Positions 10,801 through 21,074 of a DNA stretch of 64,000 bases are shown in pieces. A model generated the notes under the pieces. The model was given only the letters and a program-made list of their open reading frames with translations, had not been told where the DNA came from and made no database searches. The stretch comes from Isoetes taiwanensis (taxonomy: Eukaryota; Streptophyta; Lycopodiopsida; Isoetales; Isoetaceae), in assembly GCA_021234155.1 (NCBI GenBank), contig JAJEKV010000054.1, forward strand, positions 7,832,655 through 7,896,654, written 5' to 3'. A program made the translations under genes and the position numbers. Each line of letters opens with the position of its first letter. Position 1 is the stretch's first letter.

Positions 10801-11549
10801 GGTGATAGGAAGATCTACCGAGAAATATGTAGTACTTTGGCTAATCTTTTAGGACAGGAAGGCCCAAGTGACAGATGGGCTTGTAAGCAGGAAGAGAAAT
10901 ATGTTGTCAGTACGATCTACCGCCTTCTCTGTGTTGACTCCCCTCTTAAAGCGGCTGACAGGTTGGGAGTTGATACTGTACAGGCAAAACAACTGCTAGC
11001 TAAGTCATGGACTTCACTATGTTCAAGAAGGTTGCAGTTTTTCAGATGGTTAGCTTTACGGGGGAGGATTGAGCACTATGGAGAGACTCTTCTTGAATGG
11101 GATTCTTCCGTGTGACAGATGCCCGCTTGGATGCAATACCTCGAAACCCTCACTCATTTATTCTTTTGCCCCAAGGTCATGATCTTACGGGATTGGGTGT
11201 GTCCGCCATTGGTACCAACGTTCTACAATGGCCGGGAATCATTATGGCTACTTGATGGAGATGTTATCTCCTGCGTCTCGCTTAACATAGGGTTGTGGAC
11301 AATATGGAAGCATAGATGTGGTATTGCTATGGGGGACAACAATTTTCTTTGGACAAGATGAAGAATACTTTTAACATGGAGGTGGCACTCATGGCTCTTG
11401 CCCATCATCGGAAATATGGGCTCAACTATAACAAGGCTCTAGACAGGATTGGTAAAATTCAAGGATTTTATATGTTCTTTAAGTGTCATTGGTTAGTTGA
11501 GGATGATCTGAGTTCGGAAATGCAAAGGTTAGCTTTATTAATCCCATAA
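7869..11549 (+). pseudogene. LINE ORF2: AP-like endonuclease, reverse transcriptase, zf-RVT (frameshifted)
   Basis: This encodes the enzyme for target-primed reverse transcription. The endonuclease starts MKVISWNLRG at 7869 and includes ILLQEHRL; near 8140 the frame shifts to the long ORF that continues to 11115 with WLLGGDLNM. The RT region shows SGKSPGPDGFPPEFF, WRPIALTNVLYKI, KMDFRKAYDTL, GVRQGCPLAPYLF and the catalytic YADD at 9979-9990. After the RT come a thumb/connection region and LQFFRWLALRGR. At about 11113 the frame breaks again, and the zf-RVT finger (RCPLGC...HLFFCP) and the tail NMEVALMALAHH continue in other frames to 11549. The related LINE tail at 30731-31381 is intact over the same part and confirms the frameshifts. 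The second of the RT core aspartates is present, so only the indels look inactivating. Confidence 0.85.
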
Positions 11550-11600
11550 GTGGGATATATGTATAACACTTTATCTATAAATTAATATAAGATATTCATA

Positions 11601-11605
<5 letters not shown>

Positions 11606-11635
<30 letters not shown>
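11606..11635 (+). other. LINE 3' poly(A) tail
   Basis: A run of 30 A residues directly follows the LINE 3' UTR and marks the 3' junction. The next base resumes the gypsy element sequence. Confidence 0.85.
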
Positions 11636-11636
<1 letters not shown>

Positions 11637-12141
11637 ACGTTGGCGATTTTTTTGATTGGTCCACGTCGACAAGGAGTTCCTCGGTTGGCTATATAAGACG
11701 AACCGGGAGTGAAGCGAAGACATCCGATGGCGCTCAGTATGTCTGCTGATGGTTTGCATGATCACTGCACTATGCCTTCAAACTGTTTGGAGTGAATTAC
11801 CTGCAAGATGGATTGTGCGGACCTCTGGCGTTGCCACAACGTGGCTTTGGCGATGGGCCGGGTGGTGTCTTGGGATGGCTGAGCATCCCGATCCGAAGAC
11901 CAACGGGATGGAGGTGATTCTCGCGACCAAGGCTGGGACCGGAGCGAGAATCTGCACCACATCCTGCGTATCACCTCTGCTCCTAACCCGGGAGTAGAGG
12001 GTTTTAAATCTTAGAACTTAGTAGATAGGGCTCTGAGCCCCGTTTTTTGTATATAGGACGATGCCCATAGCGGAAATAGCCGGGCCGCGCCCCACATTTT
12101 GTAAAAAAAATCCACCTATAATATAAATATGCTGCATTTGT
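11636..12141 (-). other. Retrotransposon sequence downstream of integrase
   Basis: This lies between the LINE junction and the stop codon of the gypsy pol gene. Short overlapping ORFs are present with no recognisable product. Confidence 0.4.
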
Positions 12142-13290
12142 TTAGTCACTATCTGTTGTGTTTGTGTCTGGAACAACATCCGTTTGTTGATTTTCACTTG
12201 TTGTGGTATGAAATGTTTTGAGGCAAAAGCCATTAACCAGTGTAGGTAAGGGAGTTCCATCTAACTCAGCCAGCTGGAAAACGCTGGGTTGCACCACTTG
12301 AACAATTTGATAAGGGCCAAGCCATGAAACTTTAGCTTACCCTAAAAATTTTGTACCGAGAATCATAAAGAAGAACCAAATCTCCTTCTTTGAATGTTTT
12401 TGTCTTCAGACGTTTATCATGTAAAGATTTTTGCAACTGTTATCCATGAAGAACACGAATATAAGCATCCCTTCTAAGTTCATCCAACTGTTCCAATTGA
12501 TAAACCCTTTCTTTGAGTCTTTGCAGGTAGTTATGGGCGGTAGCCGGTTGAAAACGAGAGTTGGAAGGATGTATTCAAACGGCATGAGAGCTTCTTGACC
12601 ATAAACCAATTTGAAAGGAGTGTGACCTGTAGCTATTTTGAAACAAGTATTGTAAGCCCAAAGAATAGTAGGAAGCTTGGTTTGCCAGTCAATGCAAGAA
12701 GCGTCACAAATTTTCTTGAGAATTGTGACCAGAGTTTTGTTGGTGCTTTACTTAAAACCATTCCCTTTGAGGATAGTAAGGTGTGCTCTTGTGATGATGT
12801 ATCGGGGAGATAATCCGTCAGCTCCTTGATGGTATGATTGATAAAATAGACACCACGATCACTGACTAGCTCCGTGGGGCAGCCAAATCGCGTGATGATT
12901 TGTTGATAGATGACCTTGGCTGTGCTTGCCGCAGTGTAATCTGGAAGTGCGCAAGCTTCCGCCCATTTGGTAGTGTAGTCAGTGAGAACCAGAATGTAGC
13001 GGGCACGGGTGTGCCGCGCAGGAGGGTCGATGGGTCCCACAAAATCCATCCCCCATTTGCTGAAGGGAAGTGGCATGGCGACCGGCGTCAAGGGAAGAGC
13101 GTCACGGGCCGTGGGCCGTCCCATACGCTGGCAAGCATCACACGTGCGGGCGTGGGCGTGGGCGTCTTTGAAAAGCGTGGGCCAAAAATAACCAGCAAGA
13201 AGGATTTTGCGTGCCGTGATGTCACCATGAAAATGACCACCACCGAGCCCTTCATGGGCTTCGCAGACAATATCTGGACCTCATGAGGGA
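12142..13290 (-). pseudogene. Ty3/gypsy integrase (pol C-terminal part), degenerate
   Basis: On the minus strand the integrase core shows FSKWGMDFVGPID, VLTDYTTKWAEA (first catalytic Asp) and ELVSDRGVYF (second Asp). Frames then shift within about 60 bases, around a remnant of the Thr-Pro-Tyr-His-Pro-Gln motif and STNKTLVTILKKICDAS. At the place of the third catalytic residue, a TAA stop is read at 12750-12748. Downstream the sequence again reads well: WAYNTCFKIATGHTPF, then LVYGQEALMPFEYI. The end is SWLGPYQIVQVVQPSVF and AELDGTPLPTLVNGF, closing at a TAA at 12144-12142. The last parts are typical of gypsy pol C-termini. No chromodomain is visible. The gene is clearly inactivated. Confidence 0.82.
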
Positions 13291-14383
13291 GAACACAGCG
13301 TCGAAGGATGGTATCCTTACCCTTTTTGTAAAGATGGCCTGCAACCATGGTGTAGTCACGGACCTCGCGGAGAAATTGGTGTCTACGGGATTGTCGCTTG
13401 GCTGGAGAGAGCGTGGCGTCCTCTAGTGGAAGAGCGCCTGTGAGGAGATACTGCTGAAAGTCGTGGAACCAATGTGGTGTTGCCGTGACCAGAAAGAGTT
13501 GAGCGCCAGGAAAGGCGTCTGAGACTCCAGTGGAGGGATCATCTGTGTGGATGCGTGAAAGATAATCCGGAACAACATGAGATTTGCCTGCCTTGTGAAC
13601 AATTTCAAAAGGTGCAAATTTTTGCAGAAGGAGGACCCAACGAGCAATGCGGCCCGTGGGCGTGGATTTGTTGATCAAATAAAGAAGTGCTTGGTGGTCA
13701 ACAAAGAATTTGATCTGACTGCCCAAAAGATAGTGACCAAGCGTTGGACCTGAAAAATTAAACCCAAGGCTTCACGCTTACGTGGCGTAGTAGTTGCGCT
13801 CCAGCATTGAGTTTCCGGGCGTATCGGTTTGGTTTGTCGATTAATGCGATCATATTCTTGAGAAAGAACAGCTCAATCGCAAAACGCCGACATCTACATG
13901 GACATGAAAGGGCTTGTCCCATTGAGGAGGAACAAGAACCGGGGCCTGAGTAAGTAAAAGCTTCAACTGTTGGAAAAGCATCCGCCTGGGAATTCCAAGC
14001 CCAGGTGGATTCATCACCCGTGAGTTTATGAATGGGATCTCGCAATGGCCGCAAGTCCGGGAATGAAGGTGGAGTAATAATTGACCTTACCCGGAAAGAG
14101 CGTGTCTCCTTGATATTGGTTGGTGCTTGAGCTTTGAGCACACAAACCGATTTTGGCGAGATCCGGTGATACCGCTTTCGACAACGTGTCCTAACATAAC
14201 ACCTGAAGTGACGCAAAAGGTGCATTTCTCGGGATTGAGACTAATGCCGGACTCATCACATTTCTGAAAGACGAGTTCCAATTTATCCAAATGGTCAGCC
14301 ATGGAACTGTAGGCAGAGAAGTCATCTTGAAAATTTTGCAAGAAGGGATTTTCCTTCATAAAATCATGAAAAACTGAGAGCAT
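13088..14383 (-). pseudogene. Ty3/gypsy RT C-terminal half and RNase H
   Basis: The frame beginning at 14383 carries the RT active-site region as FQDDFSAYS, where FVDDF is usual, followed by the palm segment GISLNPEKCTFCVTSG. The sequence then breaks (about 14225-13730) into other frames that still resemble the RT/RNase H connection, and resumes as RNase H: IKFFVDHQALLYLINK, RIARWVLLLQKF and HVVPDYLSRI. The following KGKDTILRRCVLPHE belongs to the linker before integrase (HHCC region). At least two frameshifts separate the parts. Confidence 0.8.
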
Positions 14384-16592
14384 GATGCGTTGAAACGTTG
14401 ATGGAGAGTTTGATAATCCAAAAGGAACTACCTTGTAGGCAAAAAGTGCCCACCGGTGGTGAAAGTAGTCTTGAGTGGATCAGATTCTTTGATTGAGATT
14501 TGATTGTAGCGGAAAAACCATCCATGAAGGAGTACATCTCATGTCCAAAGAACCTCTTCGAACACAGTGCAGTGAAGGGAAGTGGAAAATGATCACGCTC
14601 CGTGGCCTGATTGAGTTTTCGGTAGTCCACGCAAACGCGGATCTTTCCATTGTGTTTGAGTGCAATGACGATGGGGCTCACCCATTCAGAATGTTTGACC
14701 TCATAGATCAAACCTGCAACAAGGAGTTTGTCAATTTTTGCCTTGACGCGATCTCGGTAATTGGGGTTGAGCCGGTACTGTCGTTGCTATACAGGACGTG
14801 CATCAGATTTGGTAGGAATGGTGAGTTCCCCCAAGGTTTTGTTGATTCCCCGAAGGTCTCTGTAGCTCCAGGCGAAAATGTGTTTGAACTTTTTGAAGAG
14901 CGTGACGGCCCTGTTACGATAGGGTGTCGAAAGATTGGTAGCAATGCGGACAGGCTGATTGTTGCCCACGTCCACAATCTCAACTTCAGGAGTCTGAATA
15001 TGTGGGATAACTTCCGTGTCCTGGACAATATGAGCAGGAGGTTGAAGCATGACAGGATGCGTGGCACTCTGCGTGGTGAAAAAGAGAGGTTGCTGAGTTT
15101 CATCAAGCAGAGGTTGCTTCATGACAGCGTGTACATCTACAGGAGCTGCAGGAGGTGCAGCATTTGAAAAGTGATCAACACGTTGGATGCGATTGCAAGG
15201 AGCCAGGTAAGGGTCAAGCAAGGCAGCCACAGCCTGGTCCTGATCAAGAGTCATTTCTCCCCAAGGATCAGCATACTCGGGGTAGGATGACAGAGGCAGA
15301 CTCGCTGGTGGAGCCTGAACTTGATAGATATTCTGGGCGTCCTCAGAATCAGTGTCTGAGAGAGAGGGTTCAGCATTGTCGACCGAAATGATTTTACCGG
15401 TTTCCAGGTCCATAGTGGCATTGAGGTGACCATCTGTGATGACTAACTGATCCGTGGCCCAGTAATGGATACTCTTGGCCTGGCGGAGAAAAGGTCTGCC
15501 GACCAACATTTCATAATCACCTGGATCTTCTCCAGCCTTCCAAACACCAAATTCCAAGGGGAATCGGAGATCACCAATGTTGATGTGAAGAAGAGGCGTG
15601 ACGCCTTGAGGTCTCGTGATATGGCCATTGGCCAATTTGATGTCATATGGGGCACGATAGAGTTGTGTGATGCCCATTTGTTTGCGGAGTTTATCCGTGA
15701 TGAGATTGACAGCGCTACCTCCGTCAATTTGAACATGATTGACTTGTTGATTGCCCACCGTGGCATGTACCGTGGGTGTAGAGGTAGCAACAGCCCCAAC
15801 CAAAACAGTCGGGAGTGGTAACTGGTCCTTGAGAGCAGGACAGAGTTTCAAAATGGTTGCCAAACTTAAGGGAATTTTGATTTTTGCTAGCTCCTCTTGG
15901 AGTTCCAGAGGCACATGAGAAAAAGGATCTGCTGGATCCACAGGTGCTGGAGTGCGTGGTAATGAAGCAGCAACTTCTTTGAGTAGGTCAACCTCGGCAG
16001 CTATATTTGGATATGTCTGAGAGCGTGGAGGTTGAGACGTGGAAGGTGCTTCTTGTCTTTGTTGAGCTCTAGTGGTGGCATGAACATTGGCCAACGTGCG
16101 GCCTTCAGCAGCTTGCATGAGGTTCAGAATGCTTTGGCGAACTTTAGGCATGACATGCGGCATGAGTTTCTCCAAGTCAGGGGCAAAGTGAACCGTTTTT
16201 TCCTCTTCATGAGGAATGGTGTCGACTGCAAAGGCAGGTTGCGTGCCATTAGGAATAATGGTTAAGGGACGTGACGCCCTGGTCTGGCGTGAAACCAAAC
16301 CAACCCAATTTGACGGCTGGACTGGAGGATTAAGAGCCTGAAAAATTTCTTCCCCGTGGCTTGTTGATCCATCCGAGGTTGATTGGCGGGAGCTGGTTGA
16401 TAGCGTGATTCTTTGGCGCGAGGTGGCTTCCGAAGAACAGGACGCGGGCCTTGTTTGCCGTTGGCAATCCAGAGTTGGTAAGCCGTGAGGCGGACCGATG
16501 TGGTCTGATTGGTGCCAGGAAGCTGCACCTGAACTTGTGGGAGTTGAGGACACGCCGTGGTGGTATGACCCCATTCTTGACAGTGATAACAC
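14364..16592 (-). pseudogene. Ty3/gypsy protease and RT N-terminal half
   Basis: A 601-codon frame (16592-14787) and a second one (14711-14364) are in phase, interrupted by one TAG at 14789-14787, where homologues usually have a Lys before QRQYRLNPNY. The aspartic protease core reads HVQIDGGSAVNLI near 15740-15705 (DGG instead of the common DTGA/DSGS), with MLVGRPFLRQAKS as its second half. Then come the RT start motifs (WVSPIVIALKHNGKIRVCVD, YRKLNQATERD). The segment before the protease is Pro/Gln-rich and includes a conserved-looking stretch LEKLMPHVMPKVRQSIL. Apart from the TAG the long frame is remarkably open, so loss of function may be recent. Confidence 0.82.
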
Positions 16593-18029
16593 TGAGCTTT
16601 AGAAGGATCAAAAGGGGGCGTGTGTTGGGTCCCCGTTGTTGCCCCCCGTGGCTGATAGAGTTGATTGGGTTGCGCTGCGGTGGTGGCTGCCGATATTGCG
16701 ATTGTTCTTTGAGGTGTGGTTTGCACTTGATAAACCGGTTTGTTGCGGAAAGGTGTAGGATGAGTGCGGTGCACTCTTCCGCGGCATGATTGCACATGTT
16801 GCATCTTTTTACAATGAGGCGGGCCATTGGTGGAGTTGCACTCATTCGCCAAGTGGCCTTGATATTTCTGCGCATATGGCACCAGATCCGATCGCTACGC
16901 TGATTGGCGTGTTGAGGTTGGACAGCCAGCACGTGGAACCATGGCGGGAGGAATGAAAGGGAGCTCCCCGAAGAGCCACGCCACGGGAGGAAACATTGAC
17001 CGAAGTGATTGACAAGGTCGATAGCACGCTCCAAAGTCTTGAGCGCGGTATTCGATCATGAGTCGATAGGCTGGAGGAAGTCCTTGGAGAAACCGGACCA
17101 AAATCGGCTCGCGTGTGGGGTACTCCTTGAGTTTGCTTGAGCAAAATGTGAAGACGATCTGCAAAAAATCCCGGCGGACTCGTGGGCTCTTGTTGAAGGT
17201 CATTGAGTTGCTTGAGATGAAGTTGATCATCATCCGTGGTCCCATAGTGAGAAAGAAAAGTAGTTCTCATTTCTGACCAATCTTGTTTCCAGTGGCTTTT
17301 GTTGGACATGAGCCATTGATGAGGGGAGCCACGCAGTGTGGTGGAAAAGATGTGGAATTTCAGTTGAGGTTGCGCATGACCATTCAGGACAGGCAGAGCC
17401 TCAAATTCTTCCATGTGGGCCTGAGCACTTTGGTCTAAGGGTTTGCCTTTCGTGTTGCCAAAGGTGGGATAAGTCAGCTTAAGGGTCTGAAAGGTAGAGG
17501 TGAAAGTGCTTGGCTGGACAGGAACGGTATAGTGGTTATATTGAGGTGGAGTTGGAGGTGGCATGGTGCCTGAAGGACCCTGATGAAGGGGTAACTGAGG
17601 TGGAGGTACTGGAGGTGCCTGATCATTGGTTTTGAGGTCTGTAAGGTTGTAAACAGGAAGAGTGGTGGGAAATGTAGGGAAGGGAAATTCCTGGGGAGGA
17701 GCAAAAGAGACATGTGGATATCCCTGTCCACCCGGAGGAGATGATGGTTGTAAAAGGCAAAGGCGATGGCCGTAAGAATGATGGATGTAGGCATGTTCGG
17801 GGTAAGGAAAGTAAGGTTGAGAAGGTTGAGCCCGATAGGGCTCCCCGATAGTGATGAGGTGACCGAGGTCGTGGAGCAATGTTTGCACGCTTGAGGCTGG
17901 AACCGGGACGACAGACACACGAGGGGTAGGTGGCGCCGACCGAGCCCGAGACCGAATGTGGCCTCCCTCAATGTCATAAGCGATCCATACATGTCGCGAA
18001 CAGCTTCCCGCCGATGATGGCGCTCCCAA
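16262..18029 (-). pseudogene. Ty3/gypsy gag (capsid and zinc knuckle), frameshifted
   Basis: From the ATG at 18029 the first 180 residues are Pro/His-rich, followed by the capsid-like region FQTLKLTYPTFGNTKGKP, LKFHIFSTTLRGSPHQWL and WSEMRTTFLSHYG, typical of a plant gypsy retrotransposon gag. The frame shifts near 17110; LVRFLQGLPPAYRLMIEYRA continues in another frame. A third frame (16882-16262) holds the nucleocapsid with CCHC finger CYHCQEWGHTTTAC and a preceding Cys/His-rich segment. The gene lies just inside the 5' LTR. It encodes the particle protein. Confidence 0.78.
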
Positions 18030-18321
18030 GCGAGCCGCCCGGGAAAGGAGTTCTTTTCATGCGGAAGTTTCTCGCATATGCATGGCGGCGTAAGAAAGAG
18101 AAATCGAATTAGACCCGCAGCTGCGGCGGTGTTTGGGGTCTCGGTTTCTGAACTCCCAAGAAGACACCCTGCATGGAGGACCCGTGGATCTAACAGAGAA
18201 TCCGGGACTATGTCACGCGGGATTTGCAAGAAGAAAAACAAGAAGAAGAAAAACAGAACCAAAGAGAACAATGAGAGGAAAATGACAAGCTTCCTTGATA
18301 TCAATGATAAACATACATGAG

Positions 18322-18337
18322 CTCTCGCAATCGAGAG
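18322..18337 (-). other. Conserved LTR hairpin
   Basis: CTCTCG and CGAGAG are separated by CAAT. The second LTR has the same 6-bp arms (19351-19356, 19362-19367) around a different loop, AAAAT. It lies downstream of the TATA box in element sense, so it would be present in the transcript. Confidence 0.5.
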
Positions 18338-18387
18338 AAAACTGAAGTGAGACAAGACTCAAAACTCATCTCTAAATCATGTGCTAG

Positions 18388-18397
18388 CTCTACTCAT
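18388..18397 (-). promoter_or_regulatory. LTR TATA box
   Basis: On the minus strand the LTR reads TACTATATATATGAG in this place, and the related LTR has an even longer (TA)n run at about 19425-19438. Its position inside the LTR and conservation between two copies fit the Pol II promoter of the retrotransposon. Confidence 0.5.
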
Positions 18398-18717
18398 ATA
18401 TATAGTACAATGGCCTTTGGCCCAATATAGACACTCTGACTGATCTCGGTCTTGACTCGAAGGAGGCCTCGATTTGAGAATGCCGGCGGTGCCTCTTGAA
18501 GTGCCTAGAATCACGACGACGCCGACGGGCGGTGTGAGGCCGTCATTTGTCTGAGCGGTGCCTCTTGTTGACGGACGCAGGCTTTGACTGCGTGGTCTGC
18601 TGCTTGGTCTTCTGCTGAGCCTTTGATGACTGACCCGTGGCTGACTGTGGATCCTTGTTCTTGACCTGGTCCGTCGTATGCATGAATAGTCCTATACCAG
18701 GAGGCACAGGACTAACA

Positions 18718-19189
18718 AAGGAGTCTGTCTTGGGCTCCCGAACTTCCTTGCTGTGCACTTGGTTCTAGCCATATCTTACGGTTAAGAAAATGGATTAGCT
18801 TAAGCTAGAGATCAAGAAAGAGAGGTTTGGGGTGAGTTAGGGAGAGTGGGATCCAAGAATGGTATTTAAAAAGGAAAGATGCTCTTAGGAGTAGGAATAT
18901 TCTCTCACCATTAATAGCCCTATTAATTAGCCCCCTCTTATTAAATATTTGTACTATATATAGTTATCTTTAAAATTCGAATTTCTACTAATGGTGTGGT
19001 GTTAATTATGGATTTGCGCCATTTTTTCACTCGGGTCTCGGATTGGGATGATTCTTCGACCCACTTTAGGTGAAATTTGATGCTCTTGCATAATTTCCAC
19101 TCTAATTTTACTAGAATGTTAATTTGACTCATTCTTTCCCTGCATCTAATAAGTTAGCCTAATGTTTAGGGCCTAGGTTCGGGATCTCC
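18718..19189. other. AT-rich sequence between two LTRs, no gene seen
   Basis: About 470 bases separate the 5' LTR of the first element from the next LTR. I see no ORF or RNA signal of note. Confidence 0.5.
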
Positions 19190-19703
19190 TGTAAGACAGC
19201 CGTCTGTGAGGACCTTTGGATCAAACAGGAGAATCCTGGCTGAGTGTCACGTGGGATTCTGCAAAAGAACTGATGGAAGGAAACAGAAAGGAACAACAAC
19301 AAACAGTGAGAGAAAAGAAGTCTTCCTTGATATCACTGAGTATACATGAGCTCTCGAAAATCGAGAGAAAAACTAGAGACAATGACTAAAACTCATCTAA
19401 AAACCTGAGTTCTATCTCTACTCATATATATATATATAGTACAACGGCCTTGGACCCAAAATAGGTGTTTGGCAGATCTCGCTACCAACTCCTGGATCAA
19501 AGCCTGATTTTCCAGAAATCTGGCAGTGCCTTTTTTATGTGCCTGGAATCACGCTGCAGGGCCGTCATTTATCTGTTCTCTGTCTCTTCTTCGACGTGGT
19601 CTTTGGCGGGGGTCTACTTCCCGATGGTTGACCTGATCCCTTATTCCTGCCCTGATCCGTGGTCTTCATGAATAGTCCTGTACCTGGACGTACAGGACTA
19701 ACA
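19190..19703 (-). repeat. 3' LTR of a second element of the same gypsy family
   Basis: It starts TGTAAGACAG and ends ...CTAACA on the plus strand, so it has TG...CA ends. It aligns along its length with 18155-18717 with many small differences, so it stems from a different insertion. It is followed by the polypurine tract at 19704-19718, which identifies it as a 3' LTR. Only about 60 bases of element interior follow before hAT-like sequence. Confidence 0.75.
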
Positions 19704-21074
19704 CTCTCCCCCACCAAATGGCACTCAGTGGAGAGGAAAGGTGGAACAGATTCAGGAGGCGGGAAATCAGCAACAGAAAAGTCATACAATGTGGAAGAGA
19801 ACCTTCATCTTGTCGCACATCATTCAAATCCAAAACAACATCAGCTACATTAACCTTTCTAGGACATGGCACATACCTTAGTGCATGATCATAGGAAGTG
19901 CCTTGCCCATCTGTAAATGATAAAACTCCACTAGTTGTTGCCTTTAGAAATTTAGACAAGTGTTCGGATTTGTGACCAAAAGGTCTTCCCACATCTAGAT
20001 ATCTTTTATGAAAATTTTCATACAATACCTCCAACTTCATACCAATTTTGGTTACATCCAGTAAGTCCTTTTGAAATTATAAGCTCAACTGGTTAAGCTC
20101 CAATAAGACACCTGCTATGAGATGTATGACAAATTGAACCTAGAAAATACATATAAAGAAAAATTAAAAACAATCCATGAAAGAAATAGACATAAAGAAT
20201 AAAAAAATAATAACCATATCTGGAAGATTGTGACCTCCTCATAAAATTTAGTTTCGTCCAACTTTAACTGATGTAAGATCGCATGCATCAATTCAACTAA
20301 CCGTTCCATTACTTGGCCACGTGAGAGCCATCTCACTCCATGAATTTGTAATACACTCTTACGATCCTCTTCATAGAGGTCAAGAAGAGTATCTAGCTCA
20401 GCATGTCTCTTACTAGACCTCCCCAACCAAGAATAAACCTTGTTGGCAACTTTATCAACAAAAGTGAAGATAGAGGCACCAGATTCAAATGTATCTTTTA
20501 TAGCAAGGGCTTCCTTATGAGCAATGCAATGAACTCCTCTTACATGCGGATTTTTAGATTGAAAGCGTGTAACAACACCAGTTCGGCATCCTGTCATAGA
20601 AGATGCTCCATCCGTAGCAATAGCAATCAAGTTACTTTCATCTAAATCCATATTAGCCATTAAAGCTTATAATGCATGAAAAGAAGCCTCAGCAGTTGCA
20701 TTATCAAGCGGTAAGAGTTGAATAAAAGCACAAGTAGGCTCACCTTTCCCACAATCATTCAAATATTGAATGTAAACAATGAGATGCTTCTTTAAAGTTC
20801 GATCTGTAGACTCATCAATCAAAATTGAAAAAACCTCAGCCCATAAAGTAGTCCTTAAGGCATGCTTTATCGAGACAATGAACTCATGAGCTGCTTTATT
20901 ATTTGTATATGCACCATATTCATCTGTTGCTGGCACATTTGGAGTCTTGACATGCCTTTGATACGTACATAAATCAGAAAACCTCTTCAATGGGAAGTTG
21001 CAAGTGACCATAAAAAGTGCATTCTTCATACAAAGTATAATTCTATCTTGCTCCGCATGAACGGCAGTTTCCAT
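19666..21074 (-). pseudogene. hAT-family transposase remnant (DUF4371-type)
   Basis: Minus-strand reading from 21074 gives MKNALFMVTCNFPLKRFSDL, then WAEVFSILIDESTDRTLKKH (ribonuclease-H-like start, first catalytic Asp region). A single TAA at about 20669-20667 interrupts, then the same frame continues: NLIAIATDGASSMTGCRTGV, VRGVHCIAHKEALAI and VLQIHGVRWLSRGQVMERLV. The DGASSM, H-C-x-AH and RWLS motifs are those of hAT-like DUF4371 proteins. The frame is lost near 20236, probably at an intron donor, and a further ORF (20040 to about 19780) may be a later exon (SEHLSKFLKATTSGV). The N-terminal BED finger and C-terminal dimerisation domain are not seen. It sits directly against the second LTR. 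Confidence 0.75.
19704..19718 (-). other. Polypurine tract of the second gypsy element
   Basis: CTCTCCCCCACCAAA on the plus strand abuts the LTR end. It is nearly identical to the tract at 53-65. Confidence 0.7.

Larger units (their letters stand above)
3541..11635 (+). mobile_element. L1-type LINE with three extra upstream ORFs, nested in the LTR element
   Basis: Seen: ORF1 with DUF4283-like and zinc-knuckle regions (5128-6570), ORF2 with endonuclease, RT and zf-RVT regions (7869-11549), and a terminal 30-base poly(A) at 11606-11635, all on the plus strand. Three related small ORFs (3686-4000, 4298-4663, 4696-5127) precede ORF1, and the third stop codon abuts the ORF1 ATG. The flanking sequence on both sides belongs to a minus-strand gypsy element, so the LINE inserted into it. 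The 5' end is estimated, because no clear target-site duplication was found. ORF2 has frameshifts, so this copy is probably dead. Confidence 0.8.
1..18717 (-). mobile_element. Ty3/gypsy-type LTR retrotransposon, truncated by left window edge, with nested LINE
   Basis: Seen: 1-52 and 18666-18717 share one sequence, both ending in ...CTAACA on the plus strand (TGTTAG at the LTR start in element orientation). The copy at 1-52 is followed by a polypyrimidine run, which is a polypurine tract on the minus strand. Between them, all on the minus strand, lie gag, protease, RT, RNase H and integrase (18029 to 12142) and an accessory ORF (2808-1225). The protease-RT-RNase H-integrase order is that of Ty3/gypsy. 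A plus-strand LINE of about 8 kb interrupts the element between integrase and the accessory ORF. Pol has in-frame stops and frameshifts, so this copy looks non-autonomous. I found no convincing primer binding site and cannot see the left target-site duplication. Inference: without the LINE the element is roughly 10-11 kb. Confidence 0.88.
18155..18717 (-). repeat. 5' LTR of the gypsy element
   Basis: The outer end is CTAACA at 18717 (TGTTAG in element sense). The inner end, near 18155, is set by comparison with the LTR at 19190-19703, which is alignable almost throughout. It contains a TATA box, a conserved inverted repeat (18322-18337) and a conserved CTTGATATCA block. The inner boundary is accurate to about 10 bases. 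Confidence 0.75.

Noticed and set aside
17474-18355. 293-codon minus-strand ORF
   Set aside because: It overlaps the gag ORF and crosses into the 5' LTR; only the gag frame has capsid-like motifs.
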